A stretch of 64,000 nt of DNA from Gammaproteobacteria bacterium (GTDB lineage Bacteria; Pseudomonadota; Gammaproteobacteria; Steroidobacterales; Foliamicaceae): contig VXSK01000028.1 in the NCBI GenBank assembly GCA_009838035.1, positions 62,001 to 126,000 of the forward strand, written 5' to 3'. The position numbers and the translations under genes are program-made. Under the pieces are notes generated by a model. It was not told the DNA's origin. It saw only the letters and a program-made list of their open reading frames with translations, and searched no databases. Below, in pieces: positions 57,043 to 64,000 of the stretch (positions within the stretch are counted from its first letter, which is position 1; each line of letters begins with the position of its first letter).

Positions 57043-58371
57043 ATGTCCGCCACAAATCTTTCCTTACCGAATCCGGATTCCGAGAGGAAGAACTGGTTCA
57101 TTCATGACCGTTTCGGAATGATCATTCATTTCGGTCTCTACTCGCTCCACACGCAAGGCGCCTGGTACCGGAGCCGGCAGGAATTGCCCCACGAGCACAT
57201 TCTGAAGTACTTCAATCAGTTCAACCCCGACCTCTATGACCCTGGGGACTGGGCCCGGCGAGCCCGGCGCGCCGGCATGACCCACATGACACTGACCTCC
57301 AAGCACCACGACGGCTTTTGCCTCTGGCCGACCAAAGAAACCGATTTCAACGTAAGCAACACACCCTACGGCAGGGACCTCATCGGTCCATTTGTCGAAG
57401 CCTGCCGCGCAGAGGGCCTGAAGGTGGGCCTCTACTACTCCCTGATCGACTGGAGCCACAGGGATTTCGCGATCGACCCCTTTCATCCCCTGCGCAACAT
57501 CGAAGACCTTGAAAGCTACAACGCGAAGTGCGACGTTGCGCGCTACCAGGCGTTCATGAAGGCCCAGGTCACGGAACTGTTGACTCAATACGGAGAAATC
57601 AGCCATTTCTTCCCGGATTTCAGCTATCCGCGGGCGACGCATCGGGGCGTGTCCGGCAAGGGGCGCGATTACTGGGACAGCGAAGGGCTGCTCGCACTCG
57701 TGCGGGAGCTGCAGCCGAACGCAATTGTGAACAACCGGCTGGATCTGCTGGATCTTGAAGCCGACTTCTACACGCCCGAGTGTTTCGTGCCTCATGAAGC
57801 GCCACTGCGAAAGGGCCGGCCGGTCGATTTCGAGTCGGCTTTCACCATGTCCGAGCGGTGGAGCTACAACCGCGACGAGGAAAGTTGGAAAAGCCCGCAT
57901 CAACTGATTCGGGTTCTGGTCGACATGGTCTCCATGGGCGGCAATCTGATGATGAACGTCGGCCCGACGGGACGGGGCATCCTGGACAAACGGACCATGG
58001 CGGCGCTTGACGTTTATGCGGACTGGATGGAACTGCACGCGCGTTCCATATACGGATGCGGGCGGTCCCCGTTCCAGGCGCCAAAGGACTGCCGGCTGAC
58101 GCAGAACGGCAATCGGGTGTATGTGCATCTGTTCAGTTGGCCCTACAAGCACCTTTACCTGGAGGGTCTGGGGGGCAAGGTCGCCTATGCGCAACTGCTG
58201 AACGATGCCAGCGAAATCACCTGGCTGCCGCCCGGCAGGCGCGTGCTCGGAGAAGGCGAGGGGCTGCAGGGACTGGATCAGGACGACTTGCCCCACGACA
58301 TTCTTGTCCTGCAGCTTCCACCCGTGAAACCGCCGGTTGAAGTGCCGGTCATCGAACTCGTTCTGAAGTAG
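57043..58371 (+). CDS. GH29 alpha-L-fucosidase, cytoplasmic
   Basis: A 442-aa GH29 enzyme. It has MIIHFGLYSLHTQGAWYRSR, LTSKHHDGFCLWPT (residues 83-96), KVGLYYSLIDWSH and the nucleophile region FFPDFSYP with Asp192. Most relatives read WFDFSYP at that place, so the inserted-looking Pro is a small oddity. LMMNVGPTGRG follows near the end of the barrel. No signal peptide, so it should act on imported oligosaccharides, releasing L-fucose. CCGGAG stands eight bases before the ATG. It converges on the TonB receptor gene, with a shared terminator. Confidence 0.92.
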   Translation: MSATNLSLPNPDSERKNWFIHDRFGMIIHFGLYSLHTQGAWYRSRQELPHEHILKYFNQFNPDLYDPGDWARRARRAGMTHMTLTSKHHDGFCLWPTKETDFNVSNTPYGRDLIGPFVEACRAEGLKVGLYYSLIDWSHRDFAIDPFHPLRNIEDLESYNAKCDVARYQAFMKAQVTELLTQYGEISHFFPDFSYPRATHRGVSGKGRDYWDSEGLLALVRELQPNAIVNNRLDLLDLEADFYTPECFVPHEAPLRKGRPVDFESAFTMSERWSYNRDEESWKSPHQLIRVLVDMVSMGGNLMMNVGPTGRGILDKRTMAALDVYADWMELHARSIYGCGRSPFQAPKDCRLTQNGNRVYVHLFSWPYKHLYLEGLGGKVAYAQLLNDASEITWLPPGRRVLGEGEGLQGLDQDDLPHDILVLQLPPVKPPVEVPVIELVLK

Positions 58372-58386
58372 GCGACCGAAATAAAG

Positions 58387-58414
58387 GACGGCCTCGCGTA
58401 GCTGCGAGGCCGTC
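58387..58414. terminator. Bidirectional hairpin terminator
   Basis: GACGGCCTCGC, a 6-base loop, then GCGAGGCCGTC give a perfect 11-bp stem between the convergent fucosidase (stop at 58371) and TonB receptor (stop at 58438). A-rich sequence (AAATAAAG) precedes it, which is a T-rich tail for the minus-strand transcript. Confidence 0.8.
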
Positions 58415-58437
58415 AGCCCAAGGGGACGGGTTATGGG

Positions 58438-61119
58438 CTAGAAGGTCGTGCGGACACCGAAGAAGTAGCGGCGTCCGAAGTTGAAATAGTCGCGGATTCT
58501 TTCCGGTATTCCAAGGTAGCTCTGCACATCCTCCCCGGTGATGTTCTTCGCCTCGAAGGACACCTGCCAGTTTTCGAAGAGGTCGTAGGCGATACGTCCG
58601 TCCAGTTGTCCGTAGCCTTCGACATACCGCGGCAGCCCTCCGTTCCCGTTGGTGCGCTGCAGGAAGTCGTCGCGGTAGTTGTAGGCGAGCCGGGCGCTGA
58701 TGCGATTGGCTTCGTAGAACCCGATCAGGTTGTAGGAACTCTCGGAAATACGCTCCAGACCGACGCGATCCCCCGTGAACGAGTTGGTATTTTCCGTGTC
58801 GTCATCGATCAGGGTAAGGTTGGCGACAACGCCGAATCCATTGTCCCAGGCCTGCTGGAAGCCCAGTTCAAGCCCCCGGAGCTTTCCGCCCGAACCGTTT
58901 ATCGGCCCCACGATATCGAATTCCTCGGGAAATCCCGGCACCATGGCTTTTTCACCTGTCAGGCCGGAACTGAAGAACGATTCGATGTCCATATGGAACA
59001 CCGTGGCGGAGACCCCGCTGTTGTCGCCGAAGTAGTATTCCAGAGCCAGGTTGATATTGGTGGAGCGGAATGGATCAAGGAATGCGTTGCCTCCCCTGAC
59101 CGTAAGCTGGCTTGGATTGACGGTTCCGCGAGGCGCAAGTTCATCCGCCTCGGCGCGGAACAGGGTCTTCGACGCGGCGAACCGGACGATCAGGTCGTCC
59201 CGGACCTCCCAGCGGACGTTCAGGCTGGGCAGGACGTCGCTATAGGAGTTCTCCAGGTGGATCTGGGGAAGCAGATAGCCCTGCCCGGTAAAGGCATCGC
59301 GCACCGTCGCCGCGGGATCAGGCGTCACGCCTTCCGCGTCGGCGGTAATTTCGGTCTCCACCCAGCGAACACCGACGTTGCCGGACAAGGGTCCGTTGGA
59401 GAAATTCATCTGCACATACAACGCCGTCGTCGATTCTCCGATCAGCGCGGTGTCCGGCGCGTTGGGCAGGAAATCGTGCTGGGGCGGCAGGAACTCGCGA
59501 TTGAGAACGTCCTTGTTCGGGAAAATGAGGTTTCCGACCTGCTGTCCCGGCATCTGGTCACCGTAGTCGCTGACGCCGAGGTGGGCGGCGGTTGTGTGAA
59601 CCGCGCTGTTCGGATCGGTGAAATGCTGGTCCAGCGGGGTGAGCGAGAAATTGATGAAATTGCTGCGCGCCCTGGCGCCGAAGACTCCGGCAAAGTACTC
59701 GGCGTCCGCGTAACGAATGCCCGCTTCCACGTCATCGATAAAGTCGTTGTCGTCGAATTCGAAGGAGGCGCTGAACCGGTATTGCGTGTCGTCCTGCTCG
59801 TTGGAGGTCTTCGATCGGCGCACGCGCCACGCTTGCCAGCCGTCGGTTGAAGTGGGATTGGCAACGAAATCGCCCAGCGGCATGGAAGACGGCACCCCGG
59901 ACGCAAGGTCGGTGCCGATCACCAGACCGCGGTGGCGGATTCCGGTATGGTCGAAATCTCCGCCCGATTCGGATTCGGAATACCCCAGGTCGCCTTCGAA
60001 AGTCCAGGGACCCGAGGTCCATGTGCCGTTCAGGCCGCCCATCATCACATGCGCGTCGGTGGAGAGGAAGAGGTTGAATATGTTCATGAAGCTGGTGCCC
60101 GGAACAATACTCGCCCCGATAATGGTTCCGCTGGAGGTGGTCTGGACCGTCGAGGCGTCCAGTGTCCGGCCACCGCCGAGACGGGTCAGTCCGACCATGG
60201 ACACCTGCGTTGAAACTTCCTTGCGACTGTTGTAGAGCAGGTCGCCCTTCAATTCAAAGTTGTCGTTAGGCCGCCACTGAACTGCTGCGGTGGCGCCCGT
60301 CCTTTCCGACGGCACCACCCAGAGTTCATATCGGGATGCCCGCGGGCGCCAGAATTGCTGGCCTCCGGAACAGCGTGCGTTGTAGGTGGCGTCCACGCAG
60401 TCGAACCCGTCCGTGGTGAAGCCGTCCTGCCGGTTGTCGCGTTCCTCGTAGTGTGCGGTCAGCATGATGCCCATGGTTCCGTCCGCTGAGGTATTGCTGA
60501 TCGATCCCGTAATCCTGGGCAGGTTCTCGTCAAGCAGGTCGGCATAGACCAGTTGAGCGCTCGCCGCGGCGCGAAATCCACCGCCGTTGTCGAAGGGCAT
60601 GGCGGTTGTCACGTCGACATGACCGCTCAGCGAGCCGTCGATATCGCTGGCGGCCGAAGACTTGACGACACTCAGGGAGGAGACGAATTCGGAGGGCAGA
60701 TTGCGAAAGTCCACGCCGCGCTCGCCGAAGCCGGTAGCAAGGACTGCCCGACCGTTGACAAACGTCCGGCTGGTGTCCGGTCCCAGACCGCGGATACTGA
60801 TGAAACTGCCTTCACCGAAAGCGCGGCCGCTTCGATCGATCTGCACGCCGGTCACCCGCTGCAGTGATTCGGCCACGTTTTCGTCCGGGAACTTGCCGAT
60901 GTCTTCCGCGGAAATGCTGTCGATGACCTGGTCTGCGTTTCGTTTTGCCTCGAGCGACCGCTGCAGTGATCCGCGGATGCCGGTCACCACGATCTCTTCG
61001 ATGGCCTCGTCGTCGGAATCGGACTGGGCCGCTACGGTTCCCGCGCCGAATGCAAGTCCCGCTGCAATGGCAATCATCCAAACAGATTGCAATTTGTTCG
61101 CTACATATGGTGTGCTCAT
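58438..61119 (-). CDS. TonB-dependent receptor, carbohydrate type
   Basis: An 893-aa receptor. The leader is WMIAIAAGLAFGAGTVAAQ. Next comes IEEIVVTGIRGSLQRSLEAK, then ISAEDIGKFPDENVAESLQR and GVQIDRSGRAFGEGSFISIR, the plug signature of receptors in Xanthomonas and Caulobacter carbohydrate loci. The barrel ends NFGRRYFFGVRTTF, with a terminal Phe. It should import an oligosaccharide or glycoside across the outer membrane. ATG 61119 is chosen for the leader. It is divergent from the ABC permease genes, over a 317-base regulatory region. Confidence 0.93.
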   Translation of the reverse strand: MSTPYVANKLQSVWMIAIAAGLAFGAGTVAAQSDSDDEAIEEIVVTGIRGSLQRSLEAKRNADQVIDSISAEDIGKFPDENVAESLQRVTGVQIDRSGRAFGEGSFISIRGLGPDTSRTFVNGRAVLATGFGERGVDFRNLPSEFVSSLSVVKSSAASDIDGSLSGHVDVTTAMPFDNGGGFRAAASAQLVYADLLDENLPRITGSISNTSADGTMGIMLTAHYEERDNRQDGFTTDGFDCVDATYNARCSGGQQFWRPRASRYELWVVPSERTGATAAVQWRPNDNFELKGDLLYNSRKEVSTQVSMVGLTRLGGGRTLDASTVQTTSSGTIIGASIVPGTSFMNIFNLFLSTDAHVMMGGLNGTWTSGPWTFEGDLGYSESESGGDFDHTGIRHRGLVIGTDLASGVPSSMPLGDFVANPTSTDGWQAWRVRRSKTSNEQDDTQYRFSASFEFDDNDFIDDVEAGIRYADAEYFAGVFGARARSNFINFSLTPLDQHFTDPNSAVHTTAAHLGVSDYGDQMPGQQVGNLIFPNKDVLNREFLPPQHDFLPNAPDTALIGESTTALYVQMNFSNGPLSGNVGVRWVETEITADAEGVTPDPAATVRDAFTGQGYLLPQIHLENSYSDVLPSLNVRWEVRDDLIVRFAASKTLFRAEADELAPRGTVNPSQLTVRGGNAFLDPFRSTNINLALEYYFGDNSGVSATVFHMDIESFFSSGLTGEKAMVPGFPEEFDIVGPINGSGGKLRGLELGFQQAWDNGFGVVANLTLIDDDTENTNSFTGDRVGLERISESSYNLIGFYEANRISARLAYNYRDDFLQRTNGNGGLPRYVEGYGQLDGRIAYDLFENWQVSFEAKNITGEDVQSYLGIPERIRDYFNFGRRYFFGVRTTF

Positions 61120-61225
61120 GGTTGTCTGAACTCCCTGAAAATCGCCTCGCCGGCTCGCTGTCAACCGGCCCCGAGCGGAGTCCGCGGCAGATTCATCCTG
61201 ATCGTCCCCGTATCCGCGATACCCT

Positions 61226-61254
61226 CTTATATCAGGAATGCAAACTTTTTGCAA
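61226..61254 (-). promoter_or_regulatory. Promoter of the carbohydrate TonB receptor
   Basis: On the minus strand TTGCAA (61254-61249) and TATAAG (61231-61226) are separated by exactly 17 bases, a good sigma-70 pair. The expected start near 61219 gives a leader of about 100 bases before the receptor ATG. Confidence 0.65.
61239..61253. promoter_or_regulatory. Palindromic operator candidate TGCAAA-CTT-TTTGCA
   Basis: TGCAAA and TTTGCA form a perfect 6-bp inverted repeat around CTT, overlapping the -35 box of the receptor promoter. Its shape resembles operators of LacI-family sugar regulators (TGnAAn...nTTnCA). No regulator gene is in the window. Binding here would repress the receptor and could also affect the divergent permease genes. 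Confidence 0.5.
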
Positions 61255-61436
61255 TAGTATCGATTTACTAGAATTATCACGGTCCGCGACGAGCCGCTCT
61301 GTTCCAAGAAAGATGTTCGATTGCAGTAGTATTCAAACACGGGCGGGATTTTCCCTTTCCCGGCGCGAAAGCGGTTCTGAAGTCTGGGAATCTTGTCTTC
61401 AAGCGCAGGAGACACTACCGTCTTGATGCAATTCAA

Positions 61437-62336
61437 ATGAAAACAGCAGTTACAGGCCCGTTCGCGCCGGGGATTCCGCAGCGGTCGACCGCCGCGCTGG
61501 TCACGCTGTTTCTTTGCCCCGGCCTGCTCATCTACACCGTTTTCATGGTCTGGCCCGTGGCGCAGGCCGCGATGTTCAGTTTCTTTGACTGGAACGGATT
61601 CGGCTGGCCCACCGATTTCACCGGATTTCGCAATTTCGTCAGCGTTCTGAACGATCCCCTGTTCTGGAAGGCCTTCGGCAACAATCTCTACCTGATTGTC
61701 TTCATGATGGCCACGGTGGTGCCCGTCGCGCTGGGGCTGTCGGTGGTGATCGCCCGCAGGATCCCGTTCGCGATCACGTTCCGGCTGATTTTCTTCCTGC
61801 CGTACGTGCTCGCCGACCTGACCGCCGGTCTGATCTGGCGCTACCTGCTCGACGGAGACTACGGAGTGCTTTCGGAAATCAGCCTGTTCGGACTGGACGA
61901 AGCCTATGTGCTGGCCAATCCGCAACTGGCGCTTACGGCAGTGGCGGTGGTGATGGTGTGGAAGAGTTTCGGCTTCCACCTCATCCTGTTCGTGGCCGGA
62001 CTGCAGCAGATCGACCATTCGCTCTATGAGGCCGCCGAGATCGACGGCGCGGGCCCGTTCCAGAAGCTGACGAGAATCACCATCCCGTTGCTGGCCCCCA
62101 CCATCGCGCTTTCCGGGTTCTTCGTGGTGATCAGTTCCATCCAGGCCTTCGACATGATCATGGCCATGACCACAGGCGGGCCCTCCCGGTCCACCTCAAC
62201 CATGGTGCACTACCTGTACGCCGACGGCATCGCGAGCATGCGGATCGGATTCGGCTCCGCCATCGGCGTGGTCATCTTCTTCATCACCCTGGCGTTCTCT
62301 GCGACCTACCGGAAGTTGAGCGGCCGATATGCCTGA
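61437..62336 (+). CDS. Sugar ABC transporter permease, MalF type
   Basis: A 299-aa inner-membrane permease with six likely membrane segments, starting at VTLFLCPGLLIYTVFMVWPV. The EAA loop that contacts the ATPase is EAAEIDGAGPFQKLTRITIP. It belongs to the CUT1 (MalF/UgpA) group, importing oligosaccharides. The second permease overlaps it by 8 bases. No binding protein or ATPase is visible here; they may lie beyond the window. Confidence 0.94.
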   Translation: MKTAVTGPFAPGIPQRSTAALVTLFLCPGLLIYTVFMVWPVAQAAMFSFFDWNGFGWPTDFTGFRNFVSVLNDPLFWKAFGNNLYLIVFMMATVVPVALGLSVVIARRIPFAITFRLIFFLPYVLADLTAGLIWRYLLDGDYGVLSEISLFGLDEAYVLANPQLALTAVAVVMVWKSFGFHLILFVAGLQQIDHSLYEAAEIDGAGPFQKLTRITIPLLAPTIALSGFFVVISSIQAFDMIMAMTTGGPSRSTSTMVHYLYADGIASMRIGFGSAIGVVIFFITLAFSATYRKLSGRYA

Positions 62337-63213
62337 AGGGAATCCGATTACCGTCCGGGATTCCGCAGCGGCAGGGCGCGCACCGGGCCGGCGCGTCGAT
62401 GTGGGCCGCGTGCTGGTCTATGCGGTGCTCTCCGTGTTCGCGCTGGTCGTGCTGGTGCCGCTGGTGGCGACCGTGCTCGGAGGCTTCAAGACGCTGGGGG
62501 ACTTAAGGGTCAATCCGCTGGGCCTGCCCAGCGCCTGGGTCTGGAGCAATTACGGCGACATCCTGCTGAGCGCGGATTACTGGGTCATGCTCAGGAATTC
62601 GCTGGTAGTGGCCTTCCTTGCGGTCGTGTTCACGATCCTGGTCGCGTCCATGGCCGCGTTCGCGTTTTCGCAACTGCGCTTCTTCGGCTCGAAGTTCCTG
62701 CTCGGGTACGTGGTCATGGGCCTGATGTTTCCCACCGCAACGGCCATTCTTCCGCTCTTCATCCTCATTCGCGACCTGGGGCTCATGGACAGCCATATCG
62801 GTCTGGTGCTGCCCAAGGTTGCCGGCGGCATTTCGGTGGCCGTGGTCCTGTTCGCCAATTACTTCAGGAACCTGCCCGGGGAGCTGTTCGACGCGGCCTT
62901 CGTGGACGGTTGCGGCTACTTCCGGTTCTACTGGGAGATCGTATTGCCGCTGTCGGGGCCGATCATCGCAACCGTTGCGATCATAAACTTCGTGGCAAGC
63001 TGGAACACCTACTTTTTGCCGATGGTCCTTCTGAGCACTCCCGAACTCTTTACATGGCCGCTGGGCCTGATGGACTATACCGATGAGCGGGGATCGGACT
63101 GGCAGATGATCTGCGCCTTCGTGACGCTCACCATGCTGCCGATGATCGTTGTGTTCCTGGCCGCGCAGCGGCACGTCATCTCGGGCCTCACCTCAGGCGC
63201 CGTGAAATCGTGA
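62329..63213 (+). CDS. Sugar ABC transporter permease, MalG type
   Basis: A 294-aa CUT1 permease partner. It has membrane segments such as VYAVLSVFALVVLVPLVATV and an EAA-type loop DAAFVDGCGYFRFYWEIVLP, where the second Ala-Ala and Gly positions are kept. It starts inside the end of the MalF-type gene (ATG at 62329), so the two are coupled. Together they form the membrane channel of the importer that would receive product from the TonB receptor across the periplasm. Confidence 0.94.
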   Translation: MPEGNPITVRDSAAAGRAPGRRVDVGRVLVYAVLSVFALVVLVPLVATVLGGFKTLGDLRVNPLGLPSAWVWSNYGDILLSADYWVMLRNSLVVAFLAVVFTILVASMAAFAFSQLRFFGSKFLLGYVVMGLMFPTATAILPLFILIRDLGLMDSHIGLVLPKVAGGISVAVVLFANYFRNLPGELFDAAFVDGCGYFRFYWEIVLPLSGPIIATVAIINFVASWNTYFLPMVLLSTPELFTWPLGLMDYTDERGSDWQMICAFVTLTMLPMIVVFLAAQRHVISGLTSGAVKS

Positions 63214-63248
63214 GGCGTTCGGTGCAACTGATCGTCTCAACCGTGGGC

Positions 63249-63275
63249 GGCCGTCCTGCTTGACAGGAGTCGGCC
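63249..63275. terminator. Imperfect hairpin after the permease genes
   Basis: GGCCGTCCTG pairs with CAGGA-CGGCC around a 5-base loop and a 2-base bulge, 36 bases after the permease stop. No T-tract follows. It contains TTGACA at 63260-63265, a -35-like sequence without a good -10 at the right distance; TATACT at 63305-63310 lacks a good -35. A promoter for the dehydrogenase gene is therefore likely in 63214-63346 but not resolved. Confidence 0.35.
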
Positions 63276-63346
63276 ATACTCTTAAGTTGCTGCAAGTGAA
63301 CAGATATACTGTAAAAGTCGGCGCTGTAAGGAGCAGTTTCTGACGC

Positions 63347-64000
63347 ATGGCGGGCCAATACTCCACGGATCTATTCAGGCTCGATAACCGGGTGGCGCTG
63401 GTGACCGGCGCAGCCAGCGGCATGGGCCTGCGCGCCGCCTACGGGCTTGCCGACGCCGGCGCCCACGTCGTGGCCGCGGACGTGAATTCCGGCGGCCTGG
63501 ACGAGGCCGTGGCCGCAATGCGGGCCGAGGGTTACCGCGTGACCGGCGCAGTGGCCGACATTTCGGACCAGGAGCAGGTTGCTCAGATGGCGGAAACAGC
63601 CGAAAGCGTGTCCGGCCACGTGGATGTGCTCGTCAATTGCGCCGGTATAGGCGCACGCGGCGTGGCCAGGGACTATCCGCTGGAACTGTGGCGGAAGGTC
63701 ATACACATCAATACGCGCGGCAGCTTTCTGTGCGCCAGGGCGGTGGCGCCCGGGATGATTGCGCGGAGAAAGGGTTCGATCATCAATATCGCTTCCTGCG
63801 CCGCTGCCGTCGGATGGCCGGGCAGCGTGGGTTACCAGGTCAGCAAGGCGGGACTGGGTCAGATGTCCCGCAGCCTGGGAGTCGAGTGGGCGCCGTACAA
63901 CGTGCGGGTCAATTCGATTGCACCCGGATCCGTGGATACGCCGCAAAACCAGCAGGAAGAAGCGCGGGAGCCGGAGTATTTCGCGGAACGCCTGCGGCGA
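63347..64000 (+). CDS. Short-chain dehydrogenase/reductase (3' end outside window)
   Basis: The first 218 codons of a classical SDR run off the right edge. It has the nucleotide-binding motif VTGAASGMG, an acidic residue after beta-2 (VAADVNS) favouring NAD, NCAG, the catalytic Ser in INIASCAA, and YQVSK holding Tyr and Lys. PGSVDTP follows. SDRs oxidise sugars or sugar lactone precursors; L-fucose dehydrogenase is one known role, and the neighbouring fucosidase makes that worth considering, but sequence alone does not show it. Confidence 0.92.
   Translation, partial: MAGQYSTDLFRLDNRVALVTGAASGMGLRAAYGLADAGAHVVAADVNSGGLDEAVAAMRAEGYRVTGAVADISDQEQVAQMAETAESVSGHVDVLVNCAGIGARGVARDYPLELWRKVIHINTRGSFLCARAVAPGMIARRKGSIINIASCAAAVGWPGSVGYQVSKAGLGQMSRSLGVEWAPYNVRVNSIAPGSVDTPQNQQEEAREPEYFAERLRR

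Larger units (their letters stand above)
61120..61436. other. Divergent regulatory region between receptor and ABC permeases
   Basis: A 317-base gene-free region. It holds the receptor promoter and a palindrome near 61226-61254, both listed separately. For the plus strand, TTGCAA at 61249-61254 with AATTAT at 61272-61277 (17-bp spacing) is a weak promoter candidate about 160 bases before the first permease. The remaining 61280-61436 is unassigned and would be a long leader. Confidence 0.6.

Noticed and set aside
56826-57101. A 91-codon minus-strand open frame before the fucosidase
   Set aside because: Reads the region in a different frame from the GH116 remnant and overlaps the fucosidase start; no conserved sequence.

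Overview
The window is a GC-rich, densely coded stretch of a bacterial chromosome, most likely from a free-living or host-associated gammaproteobacterium. The left edge has the gammaproteobacterial order recA-recX-alaS, complete parE/parC genes run in tandem, and three TonB-dependent outer-membrane receptors plus many lipoproteins and twin-arginine (Tat) exported enzymes mark a Gram-negative nutrient scavenger. I see no rRNA, CRISPR array, phage or transposase. There is one tRNA (Arg, anticodon ACG).

Region by region. 1-11.7 kb is housekeeping: end of recA, recX, alaS, a GCS2-type carboxylate-amine ligase, dusA, GTP-type PEP carboxykinase, radA, a P-loop kinase, yaaA and a CorC/HlyC membrane protein. 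11.8-20.4 kb looks like peptide use: a Tat-exported M24 peptidase, a lipoprotein subtilase with a small overlapping secreted partner, a TonB receptor, and an exported M19 dipeptidase divergent from that receptor. 20.4-28 kb holds xseB, a VOC protein, a 31-bp perfect inverted repeat, katG, parE and parC. 28-31.6 kb holds an aldehyde dehydrogenase and a tandem-domain nitrilase with one dead domain, followed directly by tRNA-Arg. 31.7-36.8 kb is an unusual cassette: small winged-helix-like protein, unknown 128-aa protein, a methyltransferase with a Tat-like leader, a TonB receptor and a HAD phosphatase. 36.8-45.6 kb is mixed accessory: secreted unknown protein, beta-lactamase-fold hydrolase, PepSY membrane protein, DUF3604 lipoprotein, MORN-like lipoprotein, OsmC protein, alpha/beta hydrolase and a VapBC-type toxin-antitoxin pair with a readable promoter/operator.

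45.6-64 kb is the most interesting part. It reads as a glycoside-utilisation region: UPF0261 protein and a PEP-hydrolase-family TIM barrel (the two halves of a Tm-1-type protein), LamG-like lipoprotein, DUF1080 protein, ThuA-cupin fusion, carboxylesterase, sulfatase, GH116 glycosidase, GH29 alpha-L-fucosidase, a carbohydrate-type TonB receptor, two sugar ABC permeases and a short-chain dehydrogenase cut by the window end. The exported esterase, sulfatase and GH116 enzyme could trim an acylated, sulfated glycoside outside the cytoplasm. The receptor and ABC permeases could import the product, and the leaderless fucosidase and dehydrogenase could finish it inside. The sulfatase and GH116 genes are preceded by the same 131-bp sequence (about 93% identical), which includes the ribosome-binding site and start of the Tat leader. 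A 30-codon remnant of a second GH116 gene lies upstream of the second copy. A TGCAAA-N3-TTTGCA palindrome over the receptor promoter is a likely operator.
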